Positions 1 to 8,874 of a stretch of 64,000 nt of DNA are shown piece after piece; within the stretch, counting starts at the first letter, position 1; each line of letters opens with the position of its first letter. The notes under the pieces are model-generated. The model was not told the origin of the DNA. It did no database searches and saw only the letters and a program-made list of their open reading frames with translations. This DNA comes from Streptomyces pseudovenezuelae (GTDB lineage: Bacteria; Actinomycetota; Actinomycetes; Streptomycetales; Streptomycetaceae). Location: positions 284,476-348,475 of the forward strand of contig NZ_KQ948146.1 of the NCBI RefSeq assembly GCF_001513955.1. The letters are read 5' to 3'. A program made the position numbers and the translations under genes.

Positions 1-2293
1 GGTGGGTGAGCAGTTGGCGCACGGTGAGCGGTCGGTCGACGGCGGGTCCGTCACGGCGCGGACGGGGCACGCGGATGTCCAGGACGGCGTCCAGGTCGAC
101 GCCGAGCGCGTCGGCGGCCCGTTCCACGACGGCCTTGTCGTTGACCGGGAGCACGCTGACGTGGTCGGCGGTGCGGTAGGTGACGCCCTCGGGCAGGGCG
201 AGCCGCACGAACCGCTTGAGCCGGGGGTGGCCCGGGGCGGTGAGGTCGCGGGCCTCGGTGACCGTCATCGGGACCAGGGCGTGGCGCTCGGCGAGGGCGC
301 TGAGGGGCCCGCCGGTGAGGACGCGGACTTCATGGTCCGCGCCGGTCCCGGCGGCGGCGTCGGCGCTCGCGTCCGGGTCGCCGTGGCTCTGCAGGAGCCG
401 GGTCCGCAGCCCGGCCGCGAAGGCGCGGACCGTGCCGGTCAGGTCGCCGGAGGCGTCACCGGCGGCGCGGTCCAGGAGCCGGGTGGCGCCCAGTGCGGCG
501 AGGCGGTCGTCGATCCGGGTCGGGAAGTGCTGGTAGGTGGCGGCCCAGTTGCGGTCGCCGACGCCGAGGACGGTGTAGGAGACGCCGGTCAGGTCGTGGG
601 GGCCCTCCAGCCAGGCGGCGAACCGCCGTGCGTCGTCGGTCGGCCGGCCGTTGTAGGAAGCGGCGGTGATGACCACCGGGCGGTCGGTGGGCAGGCCGTC
701 GGCGTACGCGTCCAGGGAGGCGACCTCGGTGTCGCAGCCCACGGCGGCGGCCTCGTCGGCGAGCAGGGCGGCGAAGTCACGGCAGGTGCCGTAGTTGCTG
801 CCGTGCAGGAACAGGGCGCGGGTGCCGGGCAGCACCCGGGCGGGCAGGGCGGTGTCGGTGGCCGGGGCCGGCTCGGTCCGCGGGGCCGCGCCCGGCAGCG
901 AGGGGTGGTCGCGGTCGGCCGCGGTGCGCGCGGTGAGCTTGAGGGTGAAGCCGTCGGGCTTGAGAGTGAGTGTCTCCTTGACCGTCAGGCGGTAGTCGGC
1001 GTGGTCGTGCAGGCGGTACCGGTGGACGAGGAGCGCCAGCAGCATGGTGGCCTCGTGGAGGGCGAACTGCCGTCCGATGCAGGCGCGTTCACCGGTGCCG
1101 AAGGGCTTGAAGGCGTGCGGGGAGCGGGCGGCCTCCGCCTGGGGCGTGAACCGGGAGGGGTCGAACAGCTCGGGGTTGTCCCCCCACACGGGCTGCCGGT
1201 GCAGCATCGGCGCGACGACGGTGAGGACCTGTCCGGTGCGCAGCGGGACACGGCCGCCCAGCAGGGTGTCCTCGCGGGCCTGCCGGCTGAAGGCGGCGGC
1301 GGTGGGCCAGAGCCGGAGCGCTTCGTTGAGCACCTGCCGGGTGCAGGTGAGCCGTCCGACCTCGTCGAAGGTCGGCTCCGGGTCCGCGGTGTCGCCCCAC
1401 AGCGCGTCGACCTCGCGGCGCACGAGGTCGAGCACGGCCGGGTGCTTGGCCAGGTAGTACATCGCGAAGGACATCGCGCCGGAGGTCGTCTCGTGCCCGG
1501 CGATCAGGAAGGTGATCACCTGGTTGCGGATGTTGGTGGTGTCGAGCGTGGTGCCGTCGCCGGGGTGCGCGGCCGTGAGCATGAGTCCGAGAAGGTCCTC
1601 GAAGCCGCCCCCGCCGGACGCCGAGCGGGCGCTGATCACGTCGTCGACGACCTGCGCCAGATAGTCGGCGTCGGCGCGGAAGGCCTCGTCGGCGGCCGTG
1701 TGGTCACCGCCGGGGGTGCGGGCGAGCCGGGTCATGGCCCACTCCAGGCAGCGCACCATGGACTCGACGAAGGGGTGCGGCTCGTCCCGCTCGAAGGAGC
1801 CGAAGTCGTAGCCGAATCCGGTGAGTCCGATGGTGTCGAGGGTCATCCGGGTCATGTCGTCGGCGATGTCCACCGGCTGTCCGGTGCGGGCGGCCCGGTC
1901 CCAGGAGTCGATCAGCCGCCGCGCGACGCGCAGCATCACCGGGTGGTAGGTGCGCATCGAGCCCATGGCGAAGGCGGGCATCAGGATGTCGTGGGCCTTG
2001 GCCCAGTTCGGTTCGTCGTTGTAGGCGGTGAACAGTCCGTCGGCGGCGAACTCCCGGACGTTCTCCAGCGCGGGCCCGATCGCCTTGGCGAACCGGGTCT
2101 CGTCGGCGAGTTCGGTGACCAGGTCGAGATCGGCGACGAAGGTCACGTCCCGCCCGTGCAGTCGCCGCACCAGCAGCGGGCCGTGCTCGCGCATCAGCCC
2201 CATGACCTGCTGGAGCGGGGCGCGGCCGGGGCCGGTGGCGGAGATGTCGACGACGGGGAGGCCCGTGGGGGTGGTCTGCGCGGTGGGGGGCAT
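1..2293 (-). CDS. Bifunctional cytochrome P450 / NADPH-P450 reductase, CYP102 type (3' end cut by window edge)
   Basis: A self-sufficient monooxygenase: NADPH electrons pass through FAD and FMN domains to the heme in one chain; family members hydroxylate fatty acids. Only 764 codons are inside the window. The heme domain (about residues 1-450) shows the I-helix AGHETTSG near 264, the K-helix ExxR in NEALRLWP near 325 and the heme loop FGTGERACIG with Cys about 405. A flavodoxin domain begins near 480 (ALFLHGSNYGT), and the FAD-binding part begins near 670 (MTVTEARDL, then YRTADHVSVLP). Family members have about 1050-1070 residues, so some 300 residues lie beyond position 1. The start is the ATG at 2293; no strong ribosome site precedes it. 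It is divergent from a PAS-LuxR regulator. Its heme domain closely resembles that of the separate P450 at 9670. Confidence 0.95.
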   Translation of the reverse strand, partial: MPPTAQTTPTGLPVVDISATGPGRAPLQQVMGLMREHGPLLVRRLHGRDVTFVADLDLVTELADETRFAKAIGPALENVREFAADGLFTAYNDEPNWAKAHDILMPAFAMGSMRTYHPVMLRVARRLIDSWDRAARTGQPVDIADDMTRMTLDTIGLTGFGYDFGSFERDEPHPFVESMVRCLEWAMTRLARTPGGDHTAADEAFRADADYLAQVVDDVISARSASGGGGFEDLLGLMLTAAHPGDGTTLDTTNIRNQVITFLIAGHETTSGAMSFAMYYLAKHPAVLDLVRREVDALWGDTADPEPTFDEVGRLTCTRQVLNEALRLWPTAAAFSRQAREDTLLGGRVPLRTGQVLTVVAPMLHRQPVWGDNPELFDPSRFTPQAEAARSPHAFKPFGTGERACIGRQFALHEATMLLALLVHRYRLHDHADYRLTVKETLTLKPDGFTLKLTARTAADRDHPSLPGAAPRTEPAPATDTALPARVLPGTRALFLHGSNYGTCRDFAALLADEAAAVGCDTEVASLDAYADGLPTDRPVVITAASYNGRPTDDARRFAAWLEGPHDLTGVSYTVLGVGDRNWAATYQHFPTRIDDRLAALGATRLLDRAAGDASGDLTGTVRAFAAGLRTRLLQSHGDPDASADAAAGTGADHEVRVLTGGPLSALAERHALVPMTVTEARDLTAPGHPRLKRFVRLALPEGVTYRTADHVSVLPVNDKAVVERAADALGVDLDAVLDIRVPRPRRDGPAVDRPLTVRQLLTH

Positions 2294-2373
2294 GGCGCGA
2301 CAACTGCCTTTCGCGGTACGGGAGTACTGCGATCCAGACTGGTCCACGGGTCCGGGTCGCCCGCCCGCGCGCC

Positions 2374-2394
2374 CTACATGATTGTGTAGTACAC
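2374..2394. promoter_or_regulatory. Overlapping inverted repeats between divergent P450 and PAS-LuxR genes
   Basis: CTACA (2374-2378) and TGTAG (2385-2389) form an inverted repeat, overlapped by GTGTAGTACAC (2384-2394). They lie in the 141-bp gap between the two divergent genes, the usual place for a regulator site. Which protein binds is not shown by the sequence; the adjacent LuxR-type protein is the obvious candidate. Confidence 0.35.
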
Positions 2395-2434
2395 GTACGC
2401 GCGTGGCGCTTGCGCGCGGTGACGGGAGGTGCAG

Positions 2435-3067
2435 GTGGACGGGTCCGACCGGGCTGCGGTGGTCTGGCGCAACCGTGCCCTGACGCTCTTCGACCGGGTC
2501 GCGGTGCCGGTCGCGGTGTGCGATGTGTACGGCGCCGTCCTGCTGGCCAATCCGGCGATGGCCGCGGAGTGCGGGACGACACCGGGGCGCCTGCGCGGCG
2601 GGAACGTACTGGAGGTGTTCCGCCCGCAGGAGGCCACACAGGTGCAGCGGATCGCCGAGGCGCTGCGGCTGCGGCACCGGTCGCGCTACCAGGTGTCGGT
2701 GTGCTGGCGGGCGCCAGGTGGCGCGGAACGGTTCGGGGAGCTGACGGCGGACCCGGTGAGCGACACGGTCGAGGAGACGCCCTCGCTGCTGGTGATGCTC
2801 CGCGTCGAGGGCGAGCGGGAGCACTCCCCCACCGTCCCCGCGCGGGTCGCGCCGGTCGAGGGCCGCATCCTGGAACTGCTCGCCGGGGGCGCCACCACGG
2901 CCCGGGCCGCGCGGGAGACGGGGCTGACGACGGACGGGGTCACCTACCACCTGCGGCGGCTGTCGGCACGGTGGGGCGCGGGCAACCGTACGGAGCTGGT
3001 CGCGCGGGCCTACGCGCTCGGCGTACTGACCACCGGCGTCTGGCCCCCGGTGGCCTCCCCTGGGTGA
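2435..3067 (+). CDS. PAS domain / LuxR-type helix-turn-helix transcriptional regulator
   Basis: A predicted DNA-binding sensor of 210 residues. The N-terminal part (about 10-110) looks like a PAS fold (VAVCDVYGAVLLANPAM, then NVLEVFRPQEA). The C-terminal part (about 140-195) is a LuxR-type helix-turn-helix: EGRILELLAGGATTARAA followed by TTDGVTYHLRRLSARWG. No phosphoacceptor receiver domain is present. The GTG at 2435 is preferred over the GTG at 2429 because GGAGG (2425-2429) sits 5 nt before it and overlaps the earlier candidate. The gene is divergent from the P450-reductase, which makes it the likely local regulator, possibly sensing a ligand or redox state through PAS. Its 3' end overlaps the convergent DUF3626 gene by 58 bp. 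Confidence 0.8.
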   Translation: MDGSDRAAVVWRNRALTLFDRVAVPVAVCDVYGAVLLANPAMAAECGTTPGRLRGGNVLEVFRPQEATQVQRIAEALRLRHRSRYQVSVCWRAPGGAERFGELTADPVSDTVEETPSLLVMLRVEGEREHSPTVPARVAPVEGRILELLAGGATTARAARETGLTTDGVTYHLRRLSARWGAGNRTELVARAYALGVLTTGVWPPVASPG

Positions 3068-3909
3068 GCCGCCCCCTCCGGTGCTCCGAAGCGGGCCAGC
3101 GTGTGCCACACCATCTTCAGGTCCTGGAGCCGGTGGCGGCCGGTCCGGGCGGCGTCGCCGATGATCCGGGGATCGACCAGTCCGTCCTCGGCGATGCTCG
3201 CGCCCAGCTCGGCGTACTCCCGTCCGCGGTAGTCGGCGTGGCGGTGCAGTGCGGCCACGGTGATCCGGTGGCCGGGGTGCCACTCGACGGGGACGGGCAG
3301 CAGCCGTGCCGCGGCCTCGACGGGGGTGTTCCGGTAGCTCGCGTCCAGGACGAGCGCCTCCACATCGCGGGCCAGGTCGACGCCGCCGTGGACCTGGGCC
3401 TCGATGTAGTCGTCGAGGGCGTCCCGCTCGTCGGCCTCCGCGAGGGCGATCAGGGACATGCCGGCGGCCACGCCGAAGTGGACCGGCTCGGCCGCGCTGT
3501 CGGGGTAGCAGAAGGTGGCGCGGGCGAGCGATTTGCCGGTCAGCCGGAAGTGCGAGGAGCCGAAGCGCGGTGCCGCACCCACGACTTGGCGGCGGAAGTT
3601 CAGCGCGCCGTACACGGGCCGGTCATGGGCGTCCGCGTCGTCGTAGGCGCCGCCGAAGATCCGGCTCTCCCAGCGCCACCGGTCGCCGCCGGGGTGCGCG
3701 GTCAGGCCGCCGTTGCTCGTGCCGGTGACGAACTGCGAGTGGTACACGCCGTCGCGGGCCAGCGCCTCCAGGAGGGGCACGCCGCGCGCCAGTCGGTCCG
3801 GGTGGAAGTTCAGCGTGATGCGCACGTCCGGGGCGACGGGCGGGCCTTGCGACGCCGCCGCCACATGGCTCAGTGCGGCCCGCGCTCGTGCCGACGGGAC
3901 CGGACTCAC
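3010..3909 (-). CDS. DUF3626 domain-containing protein
   Basis: A 299-residue protein matching the DUF3626 family, whose function is unknown. Recognisable features are the opening helix ARAALSHVA, then ITLNFHPDR, the glycine-rich SQFVTGTSNGGLTAHPGG, and YGALNFRRQ followed by PRFGSSHFRL. The composition is soluble, with no signal peptide or membrane segment. The start is the GTG at 3909, supported by GGAGG five nucleotides upstream. The 3' end runs 58 bp into the convergent PAS-LuxR gene, so the two transcripts would be antisense there. The family call rests on remembered motifs. Confidence 0.75.
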   Translation of the reverse strand: MSPVPSARARAALSHVAAASQGPPVAPDVRITLNFHPDRLARGVPLLEALARDGVYHSQFVTGTSNGGLTAHPGGDRWRWESRIFGGAYDDADAHDRPVYGALNFRRQVVGAAPRFGSSHFRLTGKSLARATFCYPDSAAEPVHFGVAAGMSLIALAEADERDALDDYIEAQVHGGVDLARDVEALVLDASYRNTPVEAAARLLPVPVEWHPGHRITVAALHRHADYRGREYAELGASIAEDGLVDPRIIGDAARTGRHRLQDLKMVWHTLARFGAPEGAAHPGEATGGQTPVVSTPSA

Positions 3910-3979
3910 CGGCGCCTCCTCGCTCTCGACTCACTCCTGCCTCACCTGATGATCACCCACCGAGGAGGGCGCCCGCACC

Positions 3980-4066
3980 TCATTTCCTGCCGCGGTTGTC
4001 CCGCTGTTCCAGCCACTCGTGGGCGGCCCGCGCCTCCTCCAGGGGTACGACGGTCTCGATCGGCAT
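3980..4066 (-). pseudogene. Remnant: C-terminal tail of a zinc-type alcohol dehydrogenase/quinone oxidoreductase
   Basis: Twenty-eight codons from an ATG at 4066 encode MPIETVVPLEEARAAHEWLE and end RGRK. This matches the last strand and helix of medium-chain NADP-dependent oxidoreductases, where PLEEAAEAH and a final RGK are conserved; the intact enzyme at 41184 ends in a similar way. Everything upstream of the tail is missing. An AGGAGG stands 7 nt before the ATG, so the stub might still be translated. It abuts a second remnant on the other strand. Confidence 0.5.
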
Positions 4067-4077
4067 GCGGTCCCCTC

Positions 4078-4281
4078 CTGGAGCGGGTCAAGGAGTGCGA
4101 GAACCCGAGCTGTTCGCTGCTGTTCCTGGACGACTCGCAGGCCCGCCACAGCCGTTGGTGCTCGATGGACCGCCGCGGAAACCTCGCGAAGATCGCCGGT
4201 TGCCGGTCCCGCAGCCGGACGGCCTCGCCAGCTGAAGGGGGATCAGGACGCCGGGGATGCCGGACAGGGGCAGGATGGTAG
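4078..4281 (+). pseudogene. Remnant: CGNR zinc-finger tail of an ABATE/CGNR regulator
   Basis: The reading frame from about 4078 encodes LLERVKECENPSCSLLFLDD followed by SRWCSMDRRGNLAK. This is the C-terminal CGNR zinc finger found in ABATE-domain regulators, usually C-x4-C, FLD, RRWCSM, CGNRAK. The third cysteine is kept (RWCSM) but the diagnostic CGNR has decayed to RRGN, so one zinc ligand is lost. No start codon or ABATE domain precedes it. The frame then drifts to a stop at 4279-4281 without a convincing native C-terminus. Confidence 0.55.
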
Positions 4282-4524
4282 AGGGCCGTTTCGAGGTCGT
4301 CGCCCCACGCCTCTCGCCCCGGACCGGTCGCGGGACGGCCGGTGGCCCGCCGCCGACGGGGGGCGTCCCCCGGGGATCGTCCGAGGTGGTGCCGGGTGTC
4401 CGCCGTCACTGCCCGGGGTCCTTGCCGTGAGCGAGGCGCGGCCCACAATGGGGGCACGCTCGCGGACCGTCACCGTCCGTGAGGAGTGCACCGGACGCCC
4501 ACGTGGAAGAGGAACACACTGAGG

Positions 4525-5802
4525 ATGCGGGATGTACGTGAGGGGACGGCGTCCCTGGTGCGGTTTGCGAAACGGCGCCGGGACCCCGTGGTCGTGCAGA
4601 CATTGCGGTCGGCGGCCGCGGCGACGATCGCGTACGTCATCGCACTGCGCCTCAGCCCCGAGGCGGCCCCGCTCACCGCGCCCCTGACCGCGCTGCTCGT
4701 CGTCCAGGTCACCCTCTACTCCACGCTCACCACCGGCATCCGCCGGGTGAACTCGGTGGTCACCGGTGTCCTGGTCGCCATCGCGTTCAGTCTGCTGGTG
4801 GGCCTGACATGGTGGAGCCTCGGCCTGCTGATCGTGTCGTCGCTGGTGGTCGGACGGCTGGTGCGGGTCGAGGAGTTCGTGCCCGAGGTGGCGATCAGCG
4901 CGATGCTGGTGCTCGGGGTGACGAGCGTCGGGGACACCGCCTGGGCGCGGGTCGTGGAGACACTGATCGGCGCGGTCGTCGGACTGGCCTGCAATCTGCT
5001 GCTCGCTCCCCCGGTATGGGTGGACGAGGCCGGCGAGTCGATCGAGGGGCTGGCCCGCCGGGTCCGGAAGCTGATGCTGCGGATGGGCGAGGAGGCCGCG
5101 GGCCGTACGCCCGTGGAACGGGCGACGGCCCGGCTGTACGAGGCGCGCGAGCTCGACCACGACATCGTCGAGGTGGACGCGGCCCTCAAGCAGGCCGAGG
5201 ACAGTCTCAAGCTGAATCCGAGGGTGAAGGAGGGCCTGCTGCACCGGGTGGTGCTGCGCACCGGCCTGGACACCCTGGAGATCTGCACGGTCGTGCTGCG
5301 GGTCCTCGCCCGCACCCTGACCGACCTCGCGAAGGAACGCGACCCCTTCGCCGACGATGCCTTTCCGCCCGCCGAGGAACAGGCTCCCGATCCCCTGTTC
5401 GGGCCGGAGACCGGACGGACCGTGGAGCAGCTGCTGTCCGAGATCGGCGACGCGGTGGTCAGCTTCGCGGTGCTGGTCACCACCCATGTGAGTGTGAGTG
5501 CCGAGTCCGCCGAGGCCCGGCTCACCGCCGAGCTGCGCCAGGCCTCGGCGACCCGGGACAAGCTGGCCCAGCTGCTGCTGGAGGAGATCCAGCGGGACTC
5601 CCGCCAGTGGCAGCTGCACGGGGCCGTGCTCACCGAGGTCAACCGCATCCTCGACGAGCTGGACACCGAGCACCGCTCCCGCCGTCTGCTGGAGGAGCTG
5701 GACCGTGCGTCCCAGGAGCAGCGCGAGCGGATGCCGCACCTGACCCGGATACAGGAACGCTGGCGCAGGAACCGCCCGGTACTCTCCCGTCGTTCCAGGT
5801 GA
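4525..5802 (+). CDS. FUSC-family (aromatic acid exporter-like) membrane protein
   Basis: A 425-residue predicted inner-membrane protein. The first 175 residues hold about six hydrophobic segments, for example AAATIAYVIAL, ALLVVQVTLYSTL, GVLVAIAFSLLVGL, LLIVSSLVVG and GAVVGLACNLLLAPP. A long, charged, helical cytoplasmic region follows (about 180-425), rich in Glu, Arg and Leu and probably coiled coil near EELDRASQEQRE. This is half of the usual FUSC/aromatic-acid-exporter layout, so a dimer is plausible. Substrate is unknown. The ATG at 4525 is preferred to the GTG at 4486, which has no room for a ribosome site; GAGGA lies 11 nt before the ATG. The next gene starts 35 bp later and may be co-transcribed. 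Confidence 0.8.
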   Translation: MRDVREGTASLVRFAKRRRDPVVVQTLRSAAAATIAYVIALRLSPEAAPLTAPLTALLVVQVTLYSTLTTGIRRVNSVVTGVLVAIAFSLLVGLTWWSLGLLIVSSLVVGRLVRVEEFVPEVAISAMLVLGVTSVGDTAWARVVETLIGAVVGLACNLLLAPPVWVDEAGESIEGLARRVRKLMLRMGEEAAGRTPVERATARLYEARELDHDIVEVDAALKQAEDSLKLNPRVKEGLLHRVVLRTGLDTLEICTVVLRVLARTLTDLAKERDPFADDAFPPAEEQAPDPLFGPETGRTVEQLLSEIGDAVVSFAVLVTTHVSVSAESAEARLTAELRQASATRDKLAQLLLEEIQRDSRQWQLHGAVLTEVNRILDELDTEHRSRRLLEELDRASQEQRERMPHLTRIQERWRRNRPVLSRRSR

Positions 5803-5837
5803 CACAGGCACGGCGGACAGACTCAGGGGGCGGGCCG

Positions 5838-6860
5838 ATGACCGACACGAGCGTGCGGATCGACGGGAACACACTGCGGCTGCCGGGCGGTGCGGCGGTG
5901 CGGTTCGTCCGCACCCTGCGGCTGCCCGAGACGGGCACGCATCCGCTGCCGCCGGGACTCGGCGAGTTCCCGGTCCGCCGTGTCTCCGACTACCCGGACA
6001 CCGTGCCGGAGCAGTGGCGGGCCCGCGGCGGGGTGATGCTGCCGGTGTATCTGCGCGAGGCCATGTGGCTGAGCTTCGGGGGGACCGTGGAGCCCGCCGC
6101 GCTCCAGGTCGGGGTGGGCAAGGTGTGCGCGGTCTCCGGGAAGCCGTGGAGCGACCGGCTCGCCCGTGACCCGCAGAACTACGTGGTCCTGCCCCGCCAG
6201 CCCTGGCTGGACGGCATCAACTCCGGCAAGGGGACGGTCCGCCAGTTCGTCGCGGTGCCGCTCGGGATGGGCGCGACCGTCGAGGGGCAGGTGACGGGCG
6301 AGGAGGTCTGGGGCGGCGTACAGCTGCAGTCCTTCCGGCTGGTCGAGGAGCGTCTGAGCGAGTGGCGGCGGGCGCAGCAGCGGATGCGGTCGGCGGGCGG
6401 GCCCGCCATGGCGTACAGCGCGGCCGTGCCCATGGCCATGGCCGCGCCGCCCGCGCCGGGTGGCCCGCCCCGCAGCGCCCCGGCGATGGGACTCGGCGTC
6501 GGCGGTTCCATGCGCCAGGAGGTCTACCGGGACGAGCGGCCGCTGTCGGACTGGGCGGACACACCGGCCGGGCGGGTCTTCGTGCACCTGGTGACACCGC
6601 CGGAGTGGCGCCGCATCACCGGCGAGGCTCCCCCGCCGTCCCCCGTGGACCGGGCGGCCTACACCCGGGCGGGGCTGCCCTGGTTCGACTACTACGACCA
6701 GGACGCCGAGGACGTCGCCCCGACGGACACGCTGGAGGGCGTGAAGCCGGTGGGCGAGTGGCTCGGTGACGATCACGAGCCCTGGCAGCAGCCCGCAGCC
6801 CACCAGGTCGAGCCGCTGGGGGACGAGCCGGGCAAGCCGGTCGAGGACGGCGACTGGTAG
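5838..6860 (+). CDS. Conserved actinobacterial protein of unknown function
   Basis: A 340-residue protein that I do not recognise beyond being common in Streptomyces. It has no signal peptide or membrane segment. The N-terminal half (1-180) is globular and mixed in composition, with GGVMLPVYLREAMWLSF and a PWLDGINSGKGTVRQF segment. A low-complexity Ala/Pro/Met/Gly stretch follows (about 190-225), and the C-terminal part is acidic. A purine-rich GGGGGCGGG lies just before the ATG at 5838. It follows the FUSC gene by 35 bp on the same strand. Confidence 0.7.
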   Translation: MTDTSVRIDGNTLRLPGGAAVRFVRTLRLPETGTHPLPPGLGEFPVRRVSDYPDTVPEQWRARGGVMLPVYLREAMWLSFGGTVEPAALQVGVGKVCAVSGKPWSDRLARDPQNYVVLPRQPWLDGINSGKGTVRQFVAVPLGMGATVEGQVTGEEVWGGVQLQSFRLVEERLSEWRRAQQRMRSAGGPAMAYSAAVPMAMAAPPAPGGPPRSAPAMGLGVGGSMRQEVYRDERPLSDWADTPAGRVFVHLVTPPEWRRITGEAPPPSPVDRAAYTRAGLPWFDYYDQDAEDVAPTDTLEGVKPVGEWLGDDHEPWQQPAAHQVEPLGDEPGKPVEDGDW

Positions 6861-6952
6861 GGGGCGGCGGGGCTCGGGTTGCACCGGCCGGGCGATCCGG
6901 GTGAAGGTGGCTGTCCAGGTCCGAGACCATCGATCACCCGGGGTGCACAGGG

Positions 6953-8170
6953 ATGAGCAGTGCGAACGGCGGCTGGAGCAGGCGCCGGTTCGTCGGTGTC
7001 CTCGCGGGCGCGGGCTCGGGGCTCCTCGGCTGCTCGGCGTCCTCCGGGGCCTCGCCCGAGTCGGCGCCCTCCAGGACCCCCGGCACCTCCAAAGCCGCCT
7101 CCCCGAGCCGGACGAGAACCCCGTCCGCTCCGGCTCCGACGGGGCCCCGCCCCCTGTATCTCGGCACCTACACGTCCGTCGAGGGCGGCGGCACGGGCAT
7201 CGGCGTCGCCGTCTACGACGCCGGGAGCGGCCGGATCACCGGCAGGGGCACCGTCACCGGTGTCACCAACCCGTCGTATCTCGCGGTGCACCCCGACGGC
7301 CGCACCCTGTACGCGGTCGCCGAGCAGGACGCCGGCGCGGTGACCGCCGTGCGCCTGTCCGACCGCAAGGTGCTGGGCAGCCGGAGCACCGGCGGGGCGG
7401 GGCCGTGTCATCTGTCGGTGCATCCGGGCGGGCGCTGGCTGCTCAGCGCGAACTACGGCTCCGGCAGTGTGGCCGTGCACCCCATCGACTCCTCGGGTGC
7501 GCTCGGCGAGCTCAGGGACTCGGTCACGCACTCCGGTCCGGCGCCGGGGCCCGGCCAGGACGGGCCGCACGCCCACCAGTTCCTCACCGGTCCCGACGGC
7601 GGCCATGTACTCTCCGTCGACCTGGGCACGGACACCGTCTACAGCTATCGGCTGAACGAACGGACCGGCACGCTCACGGAGGTCTCACGGGCCCGGACCC
7701 GGGCGGGCGCCGGACCACGCCATCTCACCTTCCACCCGGGGGGCAGGTACGCCTATCTCGCCAACGAGGCCGACAACACCGTGGCGGTCTGCGCGTACGA
7801 CCGCGACAGCGGCCGTCTCTCCGTGGGGACACCGCAGTCCACGGGGACGGGCCCGGGCACGAACTACCCGGCGCAGTTCCTGGTCACCGCGAACGGCTCG
7901 TACGCCTACCTCGCCAACCGGGGCGACAACAGCCTCACCCGGTACGCGGTGGAGGCGGGCGGCGCCCGGCTGAGGCTGCTCGACACCGTGCCGGTGCACG
8001 GCGACTTCCCGCGCCAGATCGCCTTCTCCCCCGACGGCGGGCTGCTCTTCGCGGCGAATCAGAGGTCCGGCACCGTCAGTGTCTTCCACGTGGACACGAC
8101 GAGCGGGGACCTGCGACTGGCCGGCACGCCGTTCGCCTCACCCGTCGCTGTCTGTGCGCTGCCGCTGTAG
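6953..8170 (+). CDS. Exported lactonase-family beta-propeller lipoprotein (6-phosphogluconolactonase-like)
   Basis: A 405-residue protein of the Pgl/lactonase seven-bladed propeller family. The N-terminus carries a twin-arginine signal (WSRRRFVGVLAG) ending in a lipobox LLGCS with Cys near 25, then a Ser/Thr/Pro linker, so it is likely a lipoprotein outside the membrane. Propeller blades repeat as YLAVHPDGRTLYAV, HLSVHPGGRWLLSANYG, HLTFHPGGRYAYLANE and IAFSPDGGLLFAAN. Export makes a cytosolic pentose-phosphate role unlikely; an extracellular lactone or sugar substrate is more probable. The 3' end overlaps the convergent DUF2470 gene by 33 bp. Confidence 0.85.
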   Translation: MSSANGGWSRRRFVGVLAGAGSGLLGCSASSGASPESAPSRTPGTSKAASPSRTRTPSAPAPTGPRPLYLGTYTSVEGGGTGIGVAVYDAGSGRITGRGTVTGVTNPSYLAVHPDGRTLYAVAEQDAGAVTAVRLSDRKVLGSRSTGGAGPCHLSVHPGGRWLLSANYGSGSVAVHPIDSSGALGELRDSVTHSGPAPGPGQDGPHAHQFLTGPDGGHVLSVDLGTDTVYSYRLNERTGTLTEVSRARTRAGAGPRHLTFHPGGRYAYLANEADNTVAVCAYDRDSGRLSVGTPQSTGTGPGTNYPAQFLVTANGSYAYLANRGDNSLTRYAVEAGGARLRLLDTVPVHGDFPRQIAFSPDGGLLFAANQRSGTVSVFHVDTTSGDLRLAGTPFASPVAVCALPL

Positions 8171-8863
8171 GGCGCGCGGGCAGGACGCGGCGCTCGCCTG
8201 GGTGAGCAGCGCGTGCATGCGCTCGGTCAGCCGGGCCACGTCGTCGGCGGGCGCGTGGAAGGGCAGACGTACGTCGCCGTGGGCGCGGACCCGCTCGATG
8301 CGCAGGGTCAGTCCGTGCCGGTCCACGGCGAGGGGCTGGACGCGGACCGCGCCGTGCAGGCTGTCGGGGTCGACGAGCCGCGTGAGCCGCTCGACCGCGT
8401 CGGGGTGGCAGTCGGCGAGGTGGGTGAGCAGCCGGGCCTCGGCCGTGGCCAGCGGGTCGGGTGCCGCGGCGGCGAACTCGTCGAGGTCGACGACCACCGC
8501 GCCGGACGGCCGGCGCAGCACCACACGGGTGGCCTCGAACTCCAGTCGGCCGTCCCCGGCGGCGAACCGGCCGGCGATCCACAACCGGGCGCGGATACGG
8601 CTGCGCAGGGGCACGGGGGCCACGTCGGCGAACTCCAGGACGGCGGACGGCTCGCCGCGGGGCGCGCAGATCGCGGCCGCGACCAGGGTGCTGTCCTCGG
8701 GCACCGCCAGGGTCACCCGCCCGTCCTCGGCCACCGTGTGCGCGCCGACGAACTCCTCGCGGCCGCCCTCGGCGGTCACCGCGCAGGACCACGAGGCGGC
8801 GAGCACCGACCGGGCGTGTTCCGCCGCGGACGGCGCGGCCGTCCAGGTGTGACTGTCACCCAT
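8138..8863 (-). CDS. DUF2470 domain protein, likely iron/heme-related
   Basis: A 241-residue soluble protein. The C-terminal third (about 150-230) fits DUF2470, the helical domain found at the end of heme-handling HugZ-like and PNPOx-type proteins: ARLLTHLADCHPDAVERLTR, then VDRHGLTLRI, then VRLPFHAPADD. The N-terminal half resembles the split-barrel half of such proteins. The ATG at 8863 is chosen because AGGAGG lies five to six nucleotides upstream; the longer frame to 8920 has no such signal. An excellent iron-repressor box overlaps that ribosome site (8875-8893), so expression should rise when iron is scarce. Function as a heme degrader or siderophore-related protein is inferred. Confidence 0.8.
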   Translation of the reverse strand: MGDSHTWTAAPSAAEHARSVLAASWSCAVTAEGGREEFVGAHTVAEDGRVTLAVPEDSTLVAAAICAPRGEPSAVLEFADVAPVPLRSRIRARLWIAGRFAAGDGRLEFEATRVVLRRPSGAVVVDLDEFAAAAPDPLATAEARLLTHLADCHPDAVERLTRLVDPDSLHGAVRVQPLAVDRHGLTLRIERVRAHGDVRLPFHAPADDVARLTERMHALLTQASAASCPRALQRQRTDSDG

Positions 8864-8874
8864 CCATTGCCTCC

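Noticed and set aside
2..2389. 795-codon plus-strand open frame at the left edge
   Set aside because: It is the antisense shadow of the P450-reductase; composition is Gly/Arg/Val-rich with no domain, and the minus strand has full P450 motifs.
4422..4449. Promoter for the FUSC gene (TTGCCG-16-CACAAT)
   Set aside because: Spacing is 16 bp and hexamers are weak; not better than chance in this sequence.
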